Source: CADCTM01 sp049671305
GTDB taxonomy: Bacteria; Cyanobacteriota; Cyanobacteriia; Cyanobacteriales; Coleofasciculaceae
Direction of reading: 5' to 3'
DNA length: 58,457 nt
NCBI GenBank assembly: GCA_049671305.1
Contig: JBATUR010000067.1
Coordinates: forward strand, 1 to 58,457
Shown here piece after piece: positions 1 to 7,991 of this stretch. The notes below the pieces were generated by a model, which made no database searches, was not told the origin of the DNA, and saw only the letters and a list, made by a program, of their open reading frames with translations. A program made the translations under genes and the position numbers. Within the stretch, counting starts at the first letter, position 1. The number at the start of each line of letters is the position of its first letter.

Positions 1-2
1 CA

Positions 3-518
3 CCTCCTGCTGAAACAACACTAAGTTGTTCTGGTGACCCAACTGACCCAGTTTACCCATATTGTACAAACGATGCTAGTTTGAGCCTTTACTGTGTTGA
101 CAACGGTGGTGGTTGTGTGGGTGCAAATAACAAAGATTTTGTTGTCCAGGCATTCCGTAGCACTGTACCTCCAGGTAGCACTGTACCTCCAGTTACTCCA
201 ATTCCAGGTGTTCCTGCAATAGATGATGGAAAAGACGGCTATCTACTCGGTGTCCGAGTTTATAGAGCCGATTTATTTGATGGTAGCAGGACTTTAAGCA
301 CGACAGAGGAGAGACAGAGACCGGGCAGCAATCTAACAAGCAAGGTGGGGACTAATGCAGGTGGAACTGGAAAAGCTCTAGCAGGTGGCTCTGACGGTCC
401 CTTGGTGGAATTTACAACCGAGGTGCCTCCTCAAGCAGAGGCTGGTGGTGGTGCATGGGACAGCCTTTGCAAACGCCTAGGTGGTAACGGTTGTCCAACT
501 ACTCCACCAACTCCTTGA
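3..518 (+). CDS. hpsB: HpsB-type pseudopilin, C-terminal part (5' end outside window)
   Basis: The frame is open from the left edge to the TGA at 516-518, so this is the 3' end of a longer gene; the internal TTG at 81 is not a convincing start. The visible 171 residues are rich in Gly, Pro and Thr. They contain a KDFVVQAF segment, then GYLLGVRVYRAD, then GPLVEFTTEV and a Cys-containing end. From memory this pattern matches the C-terminal half of the cyanobacterial pseudopilin HpsB, which works with a type IV pilus-like machine to export hormogonium/gliding polysaccharide. The N-terminal prepilin helix would lie upstream and cannot be checked. The hpsC-like gene 68 bp downstream on the same strand supports the call. 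A C-terminus of the larger HpsA is the main alternative. Confidence 0.6.
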   Translation, partial: PPAETTLSCSGDPTDPVYPYCTNDASLSLYCVDNGGGCVGANNKDFVVQAFRSTVPPGSTVPPVTPIPGVPAIDDGKDGYLLGVRVYRADLFDGSRTLSTTEERQRPGSNLTSKVGTNAGGTGKALAGGSDGPLVEFTTEVPPQAEAGGGAWDSLCKRLGGNGCPTTPPTP

Positions 519-586
519 GAAATAGCCAATATTTTTAGTTACAATTTCTCAGCTCAATACTAAGAGAGCTAACGGGTAAACCGATT

Positions 587-1615
587 ATGAAAAAACTACT
601 TAAATTTCTTTTATCTCCTAAGTTCAAAACCCAGAAGCGATCCAAAAAAGGTGGCTTCACTCTCATCGAACTTTTAGTCGGTCTGATCATGGCAGCTTTC
701 ATCATTACGCCATTGCTGGGCTTTGTGATCAACGTCATGACATCAGACCGTCAAGAACAAGCCAAAAGCAGCTCTGAGCAAGAAATTCAGACAGCCCTTG
801 ACTATATTTCCAGAGATGTCTCACAAGCCATCTTTATTTATGATGGTTTTGGTGTTCAACGTCTTGTCGAGAATAGTGCACTGCCAACACCTACTGGCGT
901 AAGCACACCTGTCTTAGTATTTTGGAAGCGAGAAATCAAACCAGGAATACTTCCTAATGATGATGATGCCTTTGCTTTATCACTAGTTGCCTACTACTTA
1001 ATTAAAGACACCACCTGTAGCGGCACCTCTGCTTGGTCTTGTACAGCGCGTATTGGTCGGGTTCAAATGGACAGCGCCGTAACAGATCAAGCCGGTAACA
1101 TCCTACCAGGAGGAGAAGCCAAACCGGATGGTTTTACAACACCATTTGACAAGACGACCCCGACTGCTTCTAACGCGCCCCCTCAGACCTTTGAACAACG
1201 ATTGAATAATTGGACAACAACAGACCTTAGCGGCGTTCCAGTTCAGACATTAATTGACTATATTGATCAAACTACCTTAACTAGTGCCTCACCCCCTACT
1301 GTTACGGATTGTTCTACGGAACCAAGCTCAAAGCGCCCTGATCTCACAAACCCAACTGATGCTCAATTGGCTGATGATTATCCATACAGGCAAACTCCTA
1401 ATGACACCGGCACTGTACCCGACAGCTTGAAAACAGGTAGTTTTTATGCTTGTGTAGATATAGATAAAAACCTCGCCCAAGTATTTATCAGAGGCAATGC
1501 CCTAGCAAGAATCAGCTCCAAAAATAATCCTCCCGAATATTCAGCCAACAAAACTACCTATTTTCCCAGAGCAAGTATTCAAGTTAAAGCATCTAGTTTG
1601 ATTAATCCAAATTAA
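587..1615 (+). CDS. hpsC: HpsC-type pseudopilin (PulJ/GspJ-like)
   Basis: This 342-residue protein has a short, very basic leader (MKKLLKFLLSPKFKTQKRSKK), then the prepilin peptidase site GG|FTLIELLVG at about residues 22-32, and a hydrophobic helix to about residue 50. Glu at mature position 5 is present. The rest is a long soluble domain with several Cys residues. A PulJ-like minor pseudopilin of this length between an HpsB-like gene and another pseudopilin gene fits HpsC. Its expected role is to prime or cap a pseudopilus that extrudes polysaccharide through the envelope. It follows hpsB by 68 bp and precedes the next pseudopilin by about 70 bp, which suggests one operon. Family membership as a pseudopilin is near certain; the HpsC name is less so. 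Confidence 0.65.
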   Translation: MKKLLKFLLSPKFKTQKRSKKGGFTLIELLVGLIMAAFIITPLLGFVINVMTSDRQEQAKSSSEQEIQTALDYISRDVSQAIFIYDGFGVQRLVENSALPTPTGVSTPVLVFWKREIKPGILPNDDDAFALSLVAYYLIKDTTCSGTSAWSCTARIGRVQMDSAVTDQAGNILPGGEAKPDGFTTPFDKTTPTASNAPPQTFEQRLNNWTTTDLSGVPVQTLIDYIDQTTLTSASPPTVTDCSTEPSSKRPDLTNPTDAQLADDYPYRQTPNDTGTVPDSLKTGSFYACVDIDKNLAQVFIRGNALARISSKNNPPEYSANKTTYFPRASIQVKASSLINPN

Positions 1616-1683
1616 AAAAACCAATCAATTTTTACAGATTATTATCATTGCTACCAAAGGCAAAAATTCAAGCAGAGGGAATG

Positions 1684-2352
1684 ATGAAAAAGCTACTTTT
1701 AAGCCAGAAATTCCAACAAGTATCTAATCAAAAAAAAGGTGAAACTGGCTTTACCTTAATTGAGCTTTTAGTCGTAACTCTGATGATTGGAGTTATTGCC
1801 GCAATTGCTGCACCCGGCTGGTTAGGATTTGTTAGTCAACGTCGAGTCACGGCTGCTAATGATGTTGTACTTAGAGCTTTACAAGATGCACAACGCAATG
1901 CAAAGAAAGAGAAACTAAGCTACAGTGTCAGCTTTAGATCTCAGCCAGGTAAAGCACCAGAAATCGCAATTTATAGAACTAAAAAACCTGATCGTAGTGA
2001 TATTAATCCAAATGATATAGGTGTCAACGGCTGGAAAAGTTTAGGACAAGATGTAGAATTTAAACCAGGGCAAGTCATCTTGGGAACAAATCTCGACGGT
2101 GAAAACAGAAACAATGGAACCACGATAAATTATTCGCCACAAGCTGAAGCTAAGATTACCTTTGATGACATGGGTGTTCTTGATCAGACTCGCAGTACTC
2201 CAAACACAACCCCTCCTTTAACTGTGGTAGTAGCTGCACCAAGAGGCGATGGTACAAATCCTATTGACTCAACCAGGCGATGCGTCAAAATCACAACGAT
2301 TCTCGGCTCAATACAGCCAGGGCGCGGAAATGAATGTAATTTATCAAATTAA
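1684..2352 (+). CDS. GspH/FimT-like pseudopilin
   Basis: A class III prepilin signal reads TG|FTLIELLVV, followed by a single hydrophobic helix ending at APGWLGFVSQRR. I chose an ATG at 1684 (1681 is also ATG) because AGAGGGA lies just upstream; a TTG at 1648 would extend the leader but has poorer context. The globular part starts VTAANDVVLRALQDAQRNAKKEKLSYSVSF, the usual GspH/FimT arrangement of helix then beta-sheet. It ends with RCVKITTILGSIQPGRG, a C-terminal pattern shared with the pseudopilin at 2840-3439, so the two are paralogues. It is probably a minor subunit of the same pseudopilus as HpsB/HpsC and could be the HpsD position of the cluster. Confidence 0.75.
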   Translation: MKKLLLSQKFQQVSNQKKGETGFTLIELLVVTLMIGVIAAIAAPGWLGFVSQRRVTAANDVVLRALQDAQRNAKKEKLSYSVSFRSQPGKAPEIAIYRTKKPDRSDINPNDIGVNGWKSLGQDVEFKPGQVILGTNLDGENRNNGTTINYSPQAEAKITFDDMGVLDQTRSTPNTTPPLTVVVAAPRGDGTNPIDSTRRCVKITTILGSIQPGRGNECNLSN

Positions 2353-2366
2353 TTAATTTATTTGAT

Positions 2367-2549
2367 AATCGCCCATAGGAGCGCCCACAGGATCGCCCAC
2401 AGGATCGCCCACAGGATCGCCTACAGATCGCCTACAGATCGCCCACAGATCGCCTACAGATCGCCCACAGATCGCCCACAGATCGCCCACAGGATCGCCC
2501 ACAGGATCGCCCACAGATCGCCCACAGACCGCCCACAGATCGCCCACAG
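2367..2549 (+). repeat. 16-unit tandem array of an 11/12-bp GATCGCCCACAG motif
   Basis: Immediately after the pseudopilin stop codon lie 16 head-to-tail units. The units are either ATCGCCCACAG (11 bp) or GATCGCCCACAG (12 bp), with C/T variation at one position (CCCACAG/CCTACAG). The first unit is degenerate. Unit length is close to one DNA helical turn and is not a multiple of three, so the open frames across it (both strands) are artefacts. The core ATCGCC overlaps the HIP1 octamer. No function is evident. Confidence 0.9.
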
Positions 2550-2667
2550 GCTAAAGCCTGGGGCTACAAAAACGAAGTCCGCCGACGCGGACTTAATCTG
2601 GTGACTTAATCTGGTATTTAGCCTACGCAGGTAGGCTTGGTTCATCTAGCCCCAGGCTTCTAGCCTG
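2547..2667. mobile_element. MITE-like element with 20-21 bp terminal inverted repeats
   Basis: The left end CAGGCTAAAGCCTGGGGCTA (2547-2566) is mirrored by the right end at 2647-2667 with one extra base and one mismatch. Inside are two further palindromes, AAGTCCGC/GCGGACTT (2575-2594) and AGCCTAC/GTAGGCT (2620-2637), plus a duplicated ACTTAATCTGGT. There is no coding capacity. The layout matches the small palindromic intergenic repeats common in cyanobacteria. It overlaps the last unit of the tandem array. Confidence 0.75.
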
Positions 2668-2710
2668 CGGTATTTATTATTACCCCAAATCACAACCAAA
2701 AACCACCGTA

Positions 2711-2740
2711 AAAACCCTGATTTCAAAAAGTCGGGGTTTT
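2711..2740 (+). terminator. Hairpin after the first pseudopilin group
   Basis: AAAACCC(TGA) and (TCG)GGGTTTT form a stem around CAAAAAG-type loop sequence, ending in a T-run. This resembles a Rho-independent terminator for the transcript ending at 2352. It could alternatively belong to the adjacent palindromic element. Confidence 0.5.
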
Positions 2741-2839
2741 CTGATTATTCAGAGTTTTAACGATGTTTTTCTTTTTAAAAATCCACTTTAATTTTTAAAG
2801 GTAATTAGCAATAAAAAGCCGATTAAATCAGGGTGATAT

Positions 2840-3439
2840 ATGCAAATTAATCACAAACCAAGCAAAAAAATAGCATCTTCCGCAAATTCTGGATTCACCA
2901 TACTCGAACTTCTGATAATAATAGTCATAATTGGCATCATATTTGCGATCGCCTATCCCTCCTGGTTAAACTTCGTCGAGCGTCAACGCCTCAACAAAGC
3001 TCAAAATCAAGTATACCTCGCCCTACAATCAGCCAAAAGCAACGCCCTCAGAGAAAAAATGACTTGGCAAGTCAGCTTTCGAGAACAAGCAGGAGTCGTG
3101 CAATGGGCAGTGCATAGCGTCCAAGAAAGCAGCTCAATTCCCACCGATCTTCCTTGGAATAGCCTCGACTCCAATATCCAAATCTACAAAAACCGCAACA
3201 AAAAAGGAAGCTGTGAGACAACCTTCTACCAAAGAAAACAACAATGCCCAACCATCGGTCCCTGGCGAGTGCAATTTAACCACAAAGGCAACACCAACGG
3301 ACAATTAGGACAACTCACCCTAATCAGCAAAAACCCCAACAAATATCAACGCTGCGTCTACGTCTCAACCCTCATCGGCAGCATAAAAATAGGCAAAGAA
3401 AATATCAGATCCAACAGCAGTAACAAATATTGTTATTAA
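2840..3439 (+). CDS. GspH/FimT-like pseudopilin (paralogue of 1684-2352)
   Basis: This is a 199-residue type IV pilin-like protein. A polar leader ends at SG, then FTILELLIIIVIIGIIFAIA forms the cleavage site and helix. The segment YPSWLNFVERQRLNKAQNQVYLALQSAK parallels the upstream pseudopilin (GWLGFVSQRRVTAANDVVLRALQDAQ), and the end RCVYVSTLIGSIKIGKEN matches its C-terminus. The ATG at 2840 follows GGGTGA. It is separated from the other pseudopilin genes by repeats and a terminator-like hairpin, so it may have its own promoter in 2741-2839. Its last codons are copied downstream (3471-3546). Confidence 0.75.
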   Translation: MQINHKPSKKIASSANSGFTILELLIIIVIIGIIFAIAYPSWLNFVERQRLNKAQNQVYLALQSAKSNALREKMTWQVSFREQAGVVQWAVHSVQESSSIPTDLPWNSLDSNIQIYKNRNKKGSCETTFYQRKQQCPTIGPWRVQFNHKGNTNGQLGQLTLISKNPNKYQRCVYVSTLIGSIKIGKENIRSNSSNKYCY

Positions 3440-3546
3440 ATATTGCCCAAATTTTGTAGAGACGTTCCGCAGCATAAAAATAGGCAAAGAAAATATCAAA
3501 TTCAACAGTTATTAAATCCTACCCAAATTTTGTAGAGACGTTCCGC
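3380..3546 (+). repeat. Imperfect tandem duplication of the 3' end of the pseudopilin gene
   Basis: Copy 1 (3380-3470) covers the last codons, the stop and about 30 bp downstream of the gene. Copy 2 (3471-3546) directly follows. It repeats AGCATAAAAATAGGCAAAG and the rest, lacking a 15-bp block and carrying a few substitutions. Copy 2 could encode an alternative short tail ending in TTATTAA. Confidence 0.85.
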
Positions 3547-3560
3547 CGGAACGTCTCTAC
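3532..3560. repeat. 29-bp perfect palindrome
   Basis: GTAGAGACGTTCCG and its exact reverse complement are separated by one base. The left half alone also occurs at the end of the first duplication copy (about 3455-3469). This is a common cyanobacterial intergenic palindrome. Lying between convergent genes it could also aid termination. Confidence 0.8.
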
Positions 3561-3604
3561 GACTGCTAGGGGAGAAGGGGAACCAGATTAAGAATTCTCT
3601 TGCT

Positions 3605-3629
3605 CCCCTCTCCCCTTGTGGGAGAGGGG
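3605..3629. terminator. GC-rich hairpin between convergent pseudopilin and glgB genes
   Basis: CCCCTCTCCC and GGGAGAGGGG pair perfectly around a CTTGT loop, 20 bp beyond the glgB stop. The flanking G-rich sequence is typical of a repeated cyanobacterial intergenic element. It may serve as a bidirectional terminator. There is no long T-run, so this is an inference. Confidence 0.4.
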
Positions 3630-3650
3630 TTGGGGGTGAGGGGTATTCGT

Positions 3651-5945
3651 CTAAGACTGCAACGCCGCCCTTGTCTTCTCCCTATCCAGCTTCAAAATCA
3701 ACACCCCCAACGGTGGCAGACATAAATCCAACGAATAAGGCTGATTGTGCAACGACCATTCATCAGTCCACTTACCGCCTAAATTCCCCATATTACTACC
3801 ACCATACTCACGGGCATCGCTATTAAACAACTCCGTATAAAAACCCAACTCAGGAACACCAACTCGATAATGACTATGAGGTTGAGGCGTAAAATTACAA
3901 ACCGTCACCACAAACTGATCACTATCCTTGGCACGACGAATAAACGCCACCACACTATGGCGATTATCACTACAATCAATCCACTCAAAGCCCTCCTCAG
4001 CAAAATCCTGAGAATGAAGCGCCAATTCTCGACGATATAACTGATTTAAATCGCCAACAAACTGCTTCAACTTTTGATGTGATTCAAACTGCAGCAACTG
4101 CCAATCCAAATCACCCCAAACATTCCACTCAGTCCACTGCCCAAACTCCATACTCATAAACAGAGTCTTCTTGCCGGGGTGGGTGAACATAAACCCATAC
4201 AAACAGCGGATATTAGCAAACTTCTGCCACTCATCCCCCGGCATTTTCCCCAACATATTACTCTTGCCGTGGACAATCTCATCATGAGACAGCGCCAGCA
4301 TATAATTTTCGCTGTGGTTGTACCACATACTAAAAGTAATATTATTTTGATGGAACTGACGGAACCACGGGTCCATGTTGAAATAATCCAACATATCGTG
4401 CATCCAACCCATATTCCACTTCAAATTAAAGCCCAAACCACCCACATAAGTAGGCCACGACACCATAGGCCAGTCAGTAGACTCTTCAGCGATGGAAAGC
4501 GCACCAGGGTAATAGCTAAAAATCAAATGATTCGTCTGCCTTAAGAAATCAGCCGCCTCAATGTTTTCTCTTCCCCCATACTGATTAGTCAACCATTCCC
4601 CTGCCGGACGGCAATAATCTAAATACAGCATAGAAGCAACTGCATCAACTCTTATGCCATCAATATGGTATTTATCAAACCAAAACAAAGCATTGGCAGC
4701 TAAGAAATTGCGGACTTCATTACGGTTGTAATTAAATACCAGCGTCCCCCATTCCTTATGTTCGCCCTTACGGGGGTCAGCGTGCTCATACAAGTGAGTA
4801 CCATCAAAGAAAGCCAAACCATGACCATCTTTGGGAAAATGACCAGGAACCCAGTCCACCAACACCCCGATACCATGTTCGTGGCATTGGTCAACAAAAT
4901 ACATAAAATCGGACGGCGTGCCAAAGCGGGAAGTACAAGCATAATAGCCTGTAACCTGATATCCCCAAGAACCATCAAAAGGATGCTCGGCTACGGGTAA
5001 TAGCTCAACGTGAGTGAATCCTAGTTCTTTGACATAAGGAATCAGCTTTGTTGCTAATTCCCGATAAGTGAGAAAACGCGCCCCAGGACGCAGATCTGAA
5101 ACCTCGACTACAGGCACGATTTCGCCATTTTCCAGGGTTGCTGGTTCAGAAGAAGCGGCATGAAGCCAAGAGCCTAAGTGAACTTCATAAACAGAAATGG
5201 GCTTAGTTAAAGCATCGGTGTGGCGGCGCTGCTCTATCCATTGTTGATCATTCCACTTATAAGCATCTAAGTCAGTAACAATTGATGCTGTCTTTGGTCG
5301 GACTTCTTGCTGAAAACCAAAGGGGTCAGATTTTTCATAAATATGACCATCAATATTTTTGATTTCGTATTTGTAGTGTGCCCCAAAACCAATTTCTGGA
5401 ATAAATAGTTCCCAGATACCAGTTGCGCCTTTACGCATCTGATGCTGGCGTCCATCCCAATAGTTGAAATCTCCCAAAACCGAGGCATTACGGGCATTTG
5501 GTGCCCAAACCGCAAAGTAAACGCCCTTTACACCATTAACCTCGGCTGAGTGGGCGCCTAGTTTTTCGTAAACGCGGTGGTGATTTCCTTCTGCAAATAA
5601 ATGTAGGTCAAATTCTGTTAGTGAAGGCGATTGAAAACCATAAGGGTCATAGATTACCCGCTCATGATCTCCTTCTTTGATCTTTAGTTGGTAATTAGCT
5701 AGTTCTGCAGTTTCAATTGTTACTTCAAAAAAGTGTGGATCATGTACCGTTTGCATTTGGTGCTCAGTTCGCTGTTCAGGGCGAACTACCCAGGCGGCAT
5801 CTGCATTGGGTAAATAAGCTCGCACAACCCAACTCGTCTTACCATCTTGTTCAAATCGATGGGGACCTAGAACTTCAAAAGGGTCGTCATGCTGGTTCCA
5901 AACAATTCGGTCTATTTGGTCGGGGGCTATTATTGAGGACATCAA
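3651..5945 (-). CDS. glgB: 1,4-alpha-glucan branching enzyme
   Basis: This enzyme transfers alpha-1,4 glucan segments to C6 hydroxyls, making the branches of glycogen. The 764 residues give the full family length. The order is an N-terminal GlgB extension, CBM48 (about 115-225, with NASVLGDFNYWDG), GH13 barrel (about 250-650) and C-terminal beta domain. Catalytic residues are readable: the Asp434 nucleophile in DGIRVDAVASM, the Glu487 acid in SIAEES, and Asp555 in ALSHDEIVHGK. The start is ATG at 5945 or the adjacent ATG at 5942. It is transcribed alone, convergent with the pseudopilin cluster and with about 200 bp of non-coding sequence upstream. The protein is cytosolic. Confidence 0.97.
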   Translation of the reverse strand: MMSSIIAPDQIDRIVWNQHDDPFEVLGPHRFEQDGKTSWVVRAYLPNADAAWVVRPEQRTEHQMQTVHDPHFFEVTIETAELANYQLKIKEGDHERVIYDPYGFQSPSLTEFDLHLFAEGNHHRVYEKLGAHSAEVNGVKGVYFAVWAPNARNASVLGDFNYWDGRQHQMRKGATGIWELFIPEIGFGAHYKYEIKNIDGHIYEKSDPFGFQQEVRPKTASIVTDLDAYKWNDQQWIEQRRHTDALTKPISVYEVHLGSWLHAASSEPATLENGEIVPVVEVSDLRPGARFLTYRELATKLIPYVKELGFTHVELLPVAEHPFDGSWGYQVTGYYACTSRFGTPSDFMYFVDQCHEHGIGVLVDWVPGHFPKDGHGLAFFDGTHLYEHADPRKGEHKEWGTLVFNYNRNEVRNFLAANALFWFDKYHIDGIRVDAVASMLYLDYCRPAGEWLTNQYGGRENIEAADFLRQTNHLIFSYYPGALSIAEESTDWPMVSWPTYVGGLGFNLKWNMGWMHDMLDYFNMDPWFRQFHQNNITFSMWYNHSENYMLALSHDEIVHGKSNMLGKMPGDEWQKFANIRCLYGFMFTHPGKKTLFMSMEFGQWTEWNVWGDLDWQLLQFESHQKLKQFVGDLNQLYRRELALHSQDFAEEGFEWIDCSDNRHSVVAFIRRAKDSDQFVVTVCNFTPQPHSHYRVGVPELGFYTELFNSDAREYGGSNMGNLGGKWTDEWSLHNQPYSLDLCLPPLGVLILKLDREKTRAALQS

Positions 5946-6143
5946 GCTATATACCTTTATGAACAGAGAGCGATCGCAGAGTAATCTTAATATTTATATA
6001 GATTTTTGCTCTTTTCTACAAATATTATCTTATAATTCCGCAAATACTTGTCTTTAGATGAACAAGCTTTCTGGCTTGAAATTTAGGAAATCATTAGGAA
6101 TTTGCTCCTAGATCTCCTGAGCATCAGTAATTTGGAGATTTAG

Positions 6144-6443
6144 TTAAAAAGGCGCAATCGGCACAATTGTTCTGATTAGCCGACGCAGGCGGAGCAAAAA
6201 AATCAGTTGCTGAAATTCTGGATTAACTTCCGGCGCAAATCTCCCTTCGGCAAGCTGCGATCGCAATTGGGCATATTCGGCTGCAGTTAATAGTTGACCA
6301 TCAATAGGCGATCGCCCGACAGTAATAATCTCTGTCCTCAACACCTCTTCCGGCACATCCTCTAATGGTGGCAAAGCCCAAGCGCGAGCAACACCGAAAA
6401 AGCTAGCACCCAAAACCAGACTCAATAACTTAGCTTGTCTCAT
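6144..6443 (-). CDS. Small exported protein, conserved in cyanobacteria
   Basis: This protein has 99 residues with a clear signal peptide (MRQAKLLSLVLGASFFGVARAWA). The mature part reads PPLEDVPEEVLRTEII, then RSPIDGQLLTAAEYAQLRSQL and a helical C-terminus with LLRLRRLIRTIVP. I recall similar short exported proteins in many cyanobacteria, always unnamed. There is no enzymatic motif. It sits upstream of glgB on the same strand with about 200 bp between, and downstream of a small lipoprotein gene; co-transcription is possible but not shown. Confidence 0.8.
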   Translation of the reverse strand: MRQAKLLSLVLGASFFGVARAWALPPLEDVPEEVLRTEIITVGRSPIDGQLLTAAEYAQLRSQLAEGRFAPEVNPEFQQLIFLLRLRRLIRTIVPIAPF

Positions 6444-6613
6444 TTTCTAACTTTCTGCCCTAAGTAGTGCCACCAACCAATCTGTAATTAACGCTTTATT
6501 TATACTGAAAATGCGACATTCGACAAATTGCCTGAATGCCGCAAGGAAGGAACAAACCTTCTGCCTTATTGATAACGTGAGGGCGCTACCTGAGCAAGCG
6601 ATCGCGCTGCCCT

Positions 6614-6739
6614 TTAAGTAGCTGCTGGAGAGGGAGATACGGGTGTTGCATCACCGCCGCCAGTAGCACCAGGCTGGCAAGCACCCAAAGTTGTTGCCAA
6701 AGTCAATAACAGAGCCAAACCAATTAATTTCTTATTCAT
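6614..6739 (-). CDS. 41-residue lipoprotein
   Basis: This reads from ATG at 6739 as MNKKLIGLALLLTLATTLGA followed by CQPGATGGGD and a short Pro/Ser/Ala tail, stopping with TAA at 6614-6616. The positively charged N-terminus, hydrophobic stretch and LGA|C lipobox are a textbook lipoprotein signal, leaving a mature peptide of about 21 residues. A strong AGAGGAG ribosome site lies 6 bp upstream of the ATG. The gene falls below common length cut-offs. It precedes the exported 99-residue protein on the same strand. The function is unknown. Confidence 0.8.
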   Translation of the reverse strand: MNKKLIGLALLLTLATTLGACQPGATGGGDATPVSPSPAAT

Positions 6740-7335
6740 ATCACTCCTCTTTTTTCAGACTGCGTTGAAACACATATTACGCTAGCCCATTACAATTCTA
6801 CAGTTTTAGCATGAAGAATTATTTTTTAGGCTATTCCTTGAGAAAGAGCAAAACTATCAAAATTGTTGTCTGTCAAGTATCCTACAACGCATATACTAGA
6901 AAACTATCTAAAATTTTTAGCAATCAGCCAGACAATTTTTGGGGAGCATTGTCCAGAAAGCAGAATAGAGTGACAAAAAACAGACTTGAGAGAACTCACC
7001 TTAGAATCTCTTCTTCAATTCAACCCGGATTAAGCAACTTCTATTTTTTTGAAGAATAAGCGAGTAATTTTCCCGAAGCAACCTTGTTTCGGATGTAATG
7101 ACCTAATGTATGCTGCAAGAATATTTTCTGGTTGCCCAAACTAATAACTATAGACAAATTATTAGTGCCTTCTCTAGCCCTCAACCGCAGCTTACAACAG
7201 CCTCCAGTCTGGAGTAATTGCCCTGATTCCACCACACCCAACACACTTCTGCTAGTATGGGTTCGATTATCGAGTTTAAATCACTGATAGCTAATTTGCT
7301 ATTGGTAATAAGTTAAATAAAAACATCAAAGGCTT
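6740..7335. other. Non-coding or undetermined intergenic region upstream of the ftsL-like gene
   Basis: This is about 600 bp. Open frames of 82 codons (6811-7059, +) and 67 codons (7041-7244, -) exist, but neither has a recognisable motif, a good ribosome site or coding-like composition. The region probably holds divergent promoters for the lipoprotein and the cell-division pair. Confidence 0.5.
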
Positions 7336-7836
7336 ATGAATGCTGCCCGCCGCTCAGTTCTGCCCCAACGACGTCGGTCGAGAAAACCCACTGCTAACTC
7401 AAAAGTGACGCACTTCGAGGCAGCTAGTGCATCAACAGCGAGACAAAAAGTAGAAAAGCTGAATACCGCATCCTCAAGCCTTCCAAATTGGCTCTCGCCT
7501 CTACTATTTATCCAGCGTAGCTCCGACATTGTGACTTTTGTACTAGTTGCCAGTACGCTTACTCTTTACTCTTGGACTGTGTATACTCAGCAGCAGTGGT
7601 CGCAAGATTACCGAAAACTGGAAAATCTGCAACGTGATGAGCGACACTTAACGACAACCAATGCTGTAATTAAAGATCAACTAGCGACACTCGCCGAAAA
7701 ACCAGCAACAGGATTAGTTTCACCTAGTCCTGCTAACACCATCTTTTTGACGCCGGCACCCCAGCGACAAGTCCGTACTAACCCAAATCAAACGGCTAAC
7801 TCAGAACCAGCAGCCAAGAATCCCCTGGGGTATTAA
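7336..7836 (+). CDS. FtsL-like cell division protein
   Basis: This is a 166-residue bitopic protein. It has a basic N-terminal cytosolic region (about 1-60), one transmembrane segment (about 67-83, TFVLVASTLTLYSWTVY), a short coiled-coil-like stretch (QQWSQDYRKLENLQRDERHLTTTNAVIKDQL is heptad-compatible), and a Pro/Gln-rich tail ending at residue 166. Topology, size and position just ahead of an FtsI-type transpeptidase are those of FtsL, the septal scaffold that activates FtsWI. Sequence conservation of FtsL is poor, so the call rests on topology and synteny. The 155-bp gap to ftsI allows co-transcription. Confidence 0.65.
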   Translation: MNAARRSVLPQRRRSRKPTANSKVTHFEAASASTARQKVEKLNTASSSLPNWLSPLLFIQRSSDIVTFVLVASTLTLYSWTVYTQQQWSQDYRKLENLQRDERHLTTTNAVIKDQLATLAEKPATGLVSPSPANTIFLTPAPQRQVRTNPNQTANSEPAAKNPLGY

Positions 7837-7991
7837 ACACAAAACATTCAAAGCGCTTACTAAGTGTGACCCAAAACATCTGTTTTCTGCCATCTGTTTG
7901 TTAACCTAGCAGAGCCTACTTGAGAGCAAATTAGCAGAAATACAGGGTTTTAATTTTTTCTCTGCTAAGGGCAAAGCAACGGTGTCTTATT

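Noticed and set aside
2353..2645. Three open frames across the tandem array on both strands
   Set aside because: The 11/12-bp unit is read in different frames to give repetitive peptides; they are a by-product of the repeat.
6811..7244. Frames of 82 (+) and 67 (-) codons upstream of the ftsL-like gene
   Set aside because: They have no recognisable motif, ribosome site or homologue, and overlap on opposite strands.
7249..7275. GGTTCGATT string resembling a T-loop
   Set aside because: No complementary acceptor or anticodon stems around it; not a tRNA.
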